Translations under genes and position numbers: made by a program
The notes under the pieces: model-generated
Databases searched by the model: none
Seen by the model: the letters and a program-made list of their open reading frames with translations, nothing else
Told to the model about the DNA's origin: nothing
NCBI RefSeq assembly: GCF_016811105.1
Contig: NZ_JAFBGM010000001.1
Location: 496,001 to 560,000 of the forward strand
Direction: 5' to 3'
Length of the DNA: 64,000 nucleotides
DNA from: Aurantibacter crassamenti
Lineage (GTDB): Bacteria > Bacteroidota > Bacteroidia > Flavobacteriales > Flavobacteriaceae
Shown: positions 62,885 to 64,000 of the stretch, piece by piece
How the letters are laid out: every line of letters begins with the position of its first letter
Numbering within the stretch: the stretch's first letter is position 1

Positions 62885-63040
62885 TTAATTTGAAGTAATG
62901 GGATTCTTTGCATCACAATAAAAATCATGATGATATTTCTGCTCACAATGTGATGTTGTATTGATAGTCTTCAATGGTTTTCTTTTACCGTTTCTGAAGA
63001 TTTCAATTAAATTGAAAATGGATTTTATTTGTGTCGTCAT
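62885..63040 (-). CDS. Possible small protein (51 residues)
   Basis: This minus-strand frame starts MTTQIKSIFNLIEIFRNGKR and is followed by a polar tail with a Cys/His cluster (HCEQKYHHDFYC). The reading frame is open between the AraC gene and the AhpD-like gene, where the intergenic distance would otherwise be about 320 bases. No homologue is recognised and codon use is not decisive. The Cys/His cluster could bind metal, but this is speculation. Confidence 0.3.
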   Translation of the reverse strand: MTTQIKSIFNLIEIFRNGKRKPLKTINTTSHCEQKYHHDFYCDAKNPITSN

Positions 63041-63138
63041 GTTACTTTGTTTTCTAATTACAAGGTAAAGATGCGACTGAAGCTTACTTTTTTGTTAGGA
63101 GGTATTGCCCGACGGCTTGTAGAAATTTCCCTTTTGAC

Positions 63139-63981
63139 CTAAATCATTCCGATACTACGGAACTGGGAAGGTGAATGGCCTGTCATTTTTTTAAAAAAAC
63201 GGCTAAAATGTGCTGGATCATTAAAACCAAGTTCATATGCAATTTCTTGGTTTTGTTTATCAGAAAATGTCATAAGTCGTTTTGCTTCTAAAGCGAGACG
63301 TTCTAAAATTATCTGTTGTGGTGATTTCTGGTTGTAGATTGCGAAAAGGTTAGAAAGTGTCTTCGGACTTTTGAAAAGCAATTCTGCATAATCACTCACC
63401 TTTCTTTTTGATTTATAATGTGTATCAACCAAAACATTAAATTTTCGAACAACATCTATCTGTTCATTATCTAAAGCTTTAACCATAAGTTGTTCTTTGG
63501 CTAATCTGGTACACATAATTATAAGCCGTTTTAACAACATCTGAAGCATATCACCTTGAATTCTATCAGGGGTAGAAAATTCATCTAGAAAAACCTCATA
63601 TAAAGTATTGAACTTACGTTCTTGTTCTTTAGGTATCGTTATAATAGGTAGGTCTTGTGTGCCAAAGAATAATATTCCGTTGCATGAAACTTCACTATCA
63701 TGATCATTTATACAGTAAAATTCTCTATTAAAGAGAAATGTAGTCAAGGGCAACTGGGTAGACTTGTATGATACATGCTGCAAATAAGTAGTAGTTACTA
63801 TATGGTTGGGCAATAATTCAATTGATAATCCATCAATTTCTATGATAATTGCTGCTTCATTTCTATTCCAAAGAATATTAATATTGCTTGACGAACTTGA
63901 GAAGTGATTTTCATTATTTTTAATATCATCTGTAAACCCGAAGATCGAGCCAATTTTGGAATCGTGAAACTCAAATTTCAT
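63139..63981 (-). CDS. AraC-family transcriptional regulator
   Basis: This 280-residue regulator has an N-terminal cupin-like sensor domain (about residues 25-130). A C-terminal AraC-type double helix-turn-helix (about 185-278) ends with AYELGFNDPAHFSRFFKKMT. It is likely to control the downstream small ORF, the AhpD-like gene and the cupredoxin-like gene, which are all on the same strand. The start codon lies 19 bases from the window end, so its promoter is outside. Confidence 0.9.
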   Translation of the reverse strand: MKFEFHDSKIGSIFGFTDDIKNNENHFSSSSSNINILWNRNEAAIIIEIDGLSIELLPNHIVTTTYLQHVSYKSTQLPLTTFLFNREFYCINDHDSEVSCNGILFFGTQDLPIITIPKEQERKFNTLYEVFLDEFSTPDRIQGDMLQMLLKRLIIMCTRLAKEQLMVKALDNEQIDVVRKFNVLVDTHYKSKRKVSDYAELLFKSPKTLSNLFAIYNQKSPQQIILERLALEAKRLMTFSDKQNQEIAYELGFNDPAHFSRFFKKMTGHSPSQFRSIGMI

Positions 63982-64000
63982 AAGGTTGTTGGCTTTAAAA

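Noticed and set aside
1-64000. CRISPR array, tRNA, rRNA, insertion sequence, phage or secretion island
   Set aside because: No regularly spaced repeats, tRNA-like cloverleaf, transposase or integrase reading frame was found in the intergenic gaps, most of which are under 300 bases.

Overview
The window comes from a low-GC (about one third G+C) member of the Bacteroidota, almost certainly a Flavobacteriaceae. The evidence is a complete bat (aerotolerance) operon, a sigma factor paired with a membrane protein, many short lipoproteins, the near absence of Shine-Dalgarno sequences, and promoter elements of the Bacteroidota type (TTTG, about 19 bases, TAnnTTTG). It reads as ordinary chromosome. 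I see no rRNA, tRNA, transposase, integrase, phage gene or CRISPR array. The left edge cuts a DinB-like gene.

Region by region. 1-5.3 kb: small metabolic genes (flavodoxin-fold oxidoreductase, ArsC-like protein, EamA transporter, thioesterase, nitronate monooxygenase-like enzyme, YheT hydrolase, cytochrome c lipoprotein). 5.3-9.5 kb: a SulP transporter, then a phytanoyl-CoA dioxygenase-like enzyme divergent from an AraC regulator. 9.5-15.5 kb: glycerol 3-phosphate metabolism (gpsA, glpK-glpD) around an S33 peptidase-like lipoprotein, with a hairpin-rich gap at 9.56-9.71 kb that may be a small RNA. 15.5-22 kb: small conserved proteins, CvpA, a CAP-domain lipoprotein, 3-hydroxyanthranilate dioxygenase, a collagen-like lipoprotein, and a tandem-OmpA protein paired with a membrane-anchored helix-hairpin-helix protein. 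22-31 kb: acyl-ACP desaturase, a phosphatase/zinc-ribbon/SPFH cluster, fructokinase, an ECF sigma factor with a membrane partner, and an aldo-keto reductase/SDR/AlbA_2 operon.

31.3-40.5 kb: the bat operon (MoxR ATPase, DUF58, a membrane protein, BatA, BatB, BatC, BatD, BatE), which probably forms an envelope complex. 40.5-46.1 kb: a small membrane protein, SulP, a UspA-like protein, beta-carbonic anhydrase and a second SulP, which together look like a bicarbonate uptake and interconversion island. 46.2-54.6 kb: pheS, then an RND tripartite efflux operon with a GbsR/MarR-type regulator at its 5' end and a TetR-type regulator at its 3' end. 54.6-57.3 kb: CYTH protein, NAD(P)-binding protein, DNA polymerase IV and a small multidrug-export protein. 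57.4-61.6 kb: a second tripartite system (HlyD-type adaptor, MacB-type permease, TolC-like protein) with no ATPase gene beside it. 61.8-64 kb: a cupredoxin-like secreted protein, an AhpD-like protein and an AraC regulator, with several palindromes between them.

No single locus is clearly a new system. The best leads are the bicarbonate island, the YdjG/YdjI-like zinc-ribbon and SPFH cluster, the OmpA/helix-hairpin-helix pair, two candidate structured RNAs (9.56-9.71 kb on plus, 18.78-18.85 kb on minus), and shared inverted-repeat operators at the RND efflux locus.
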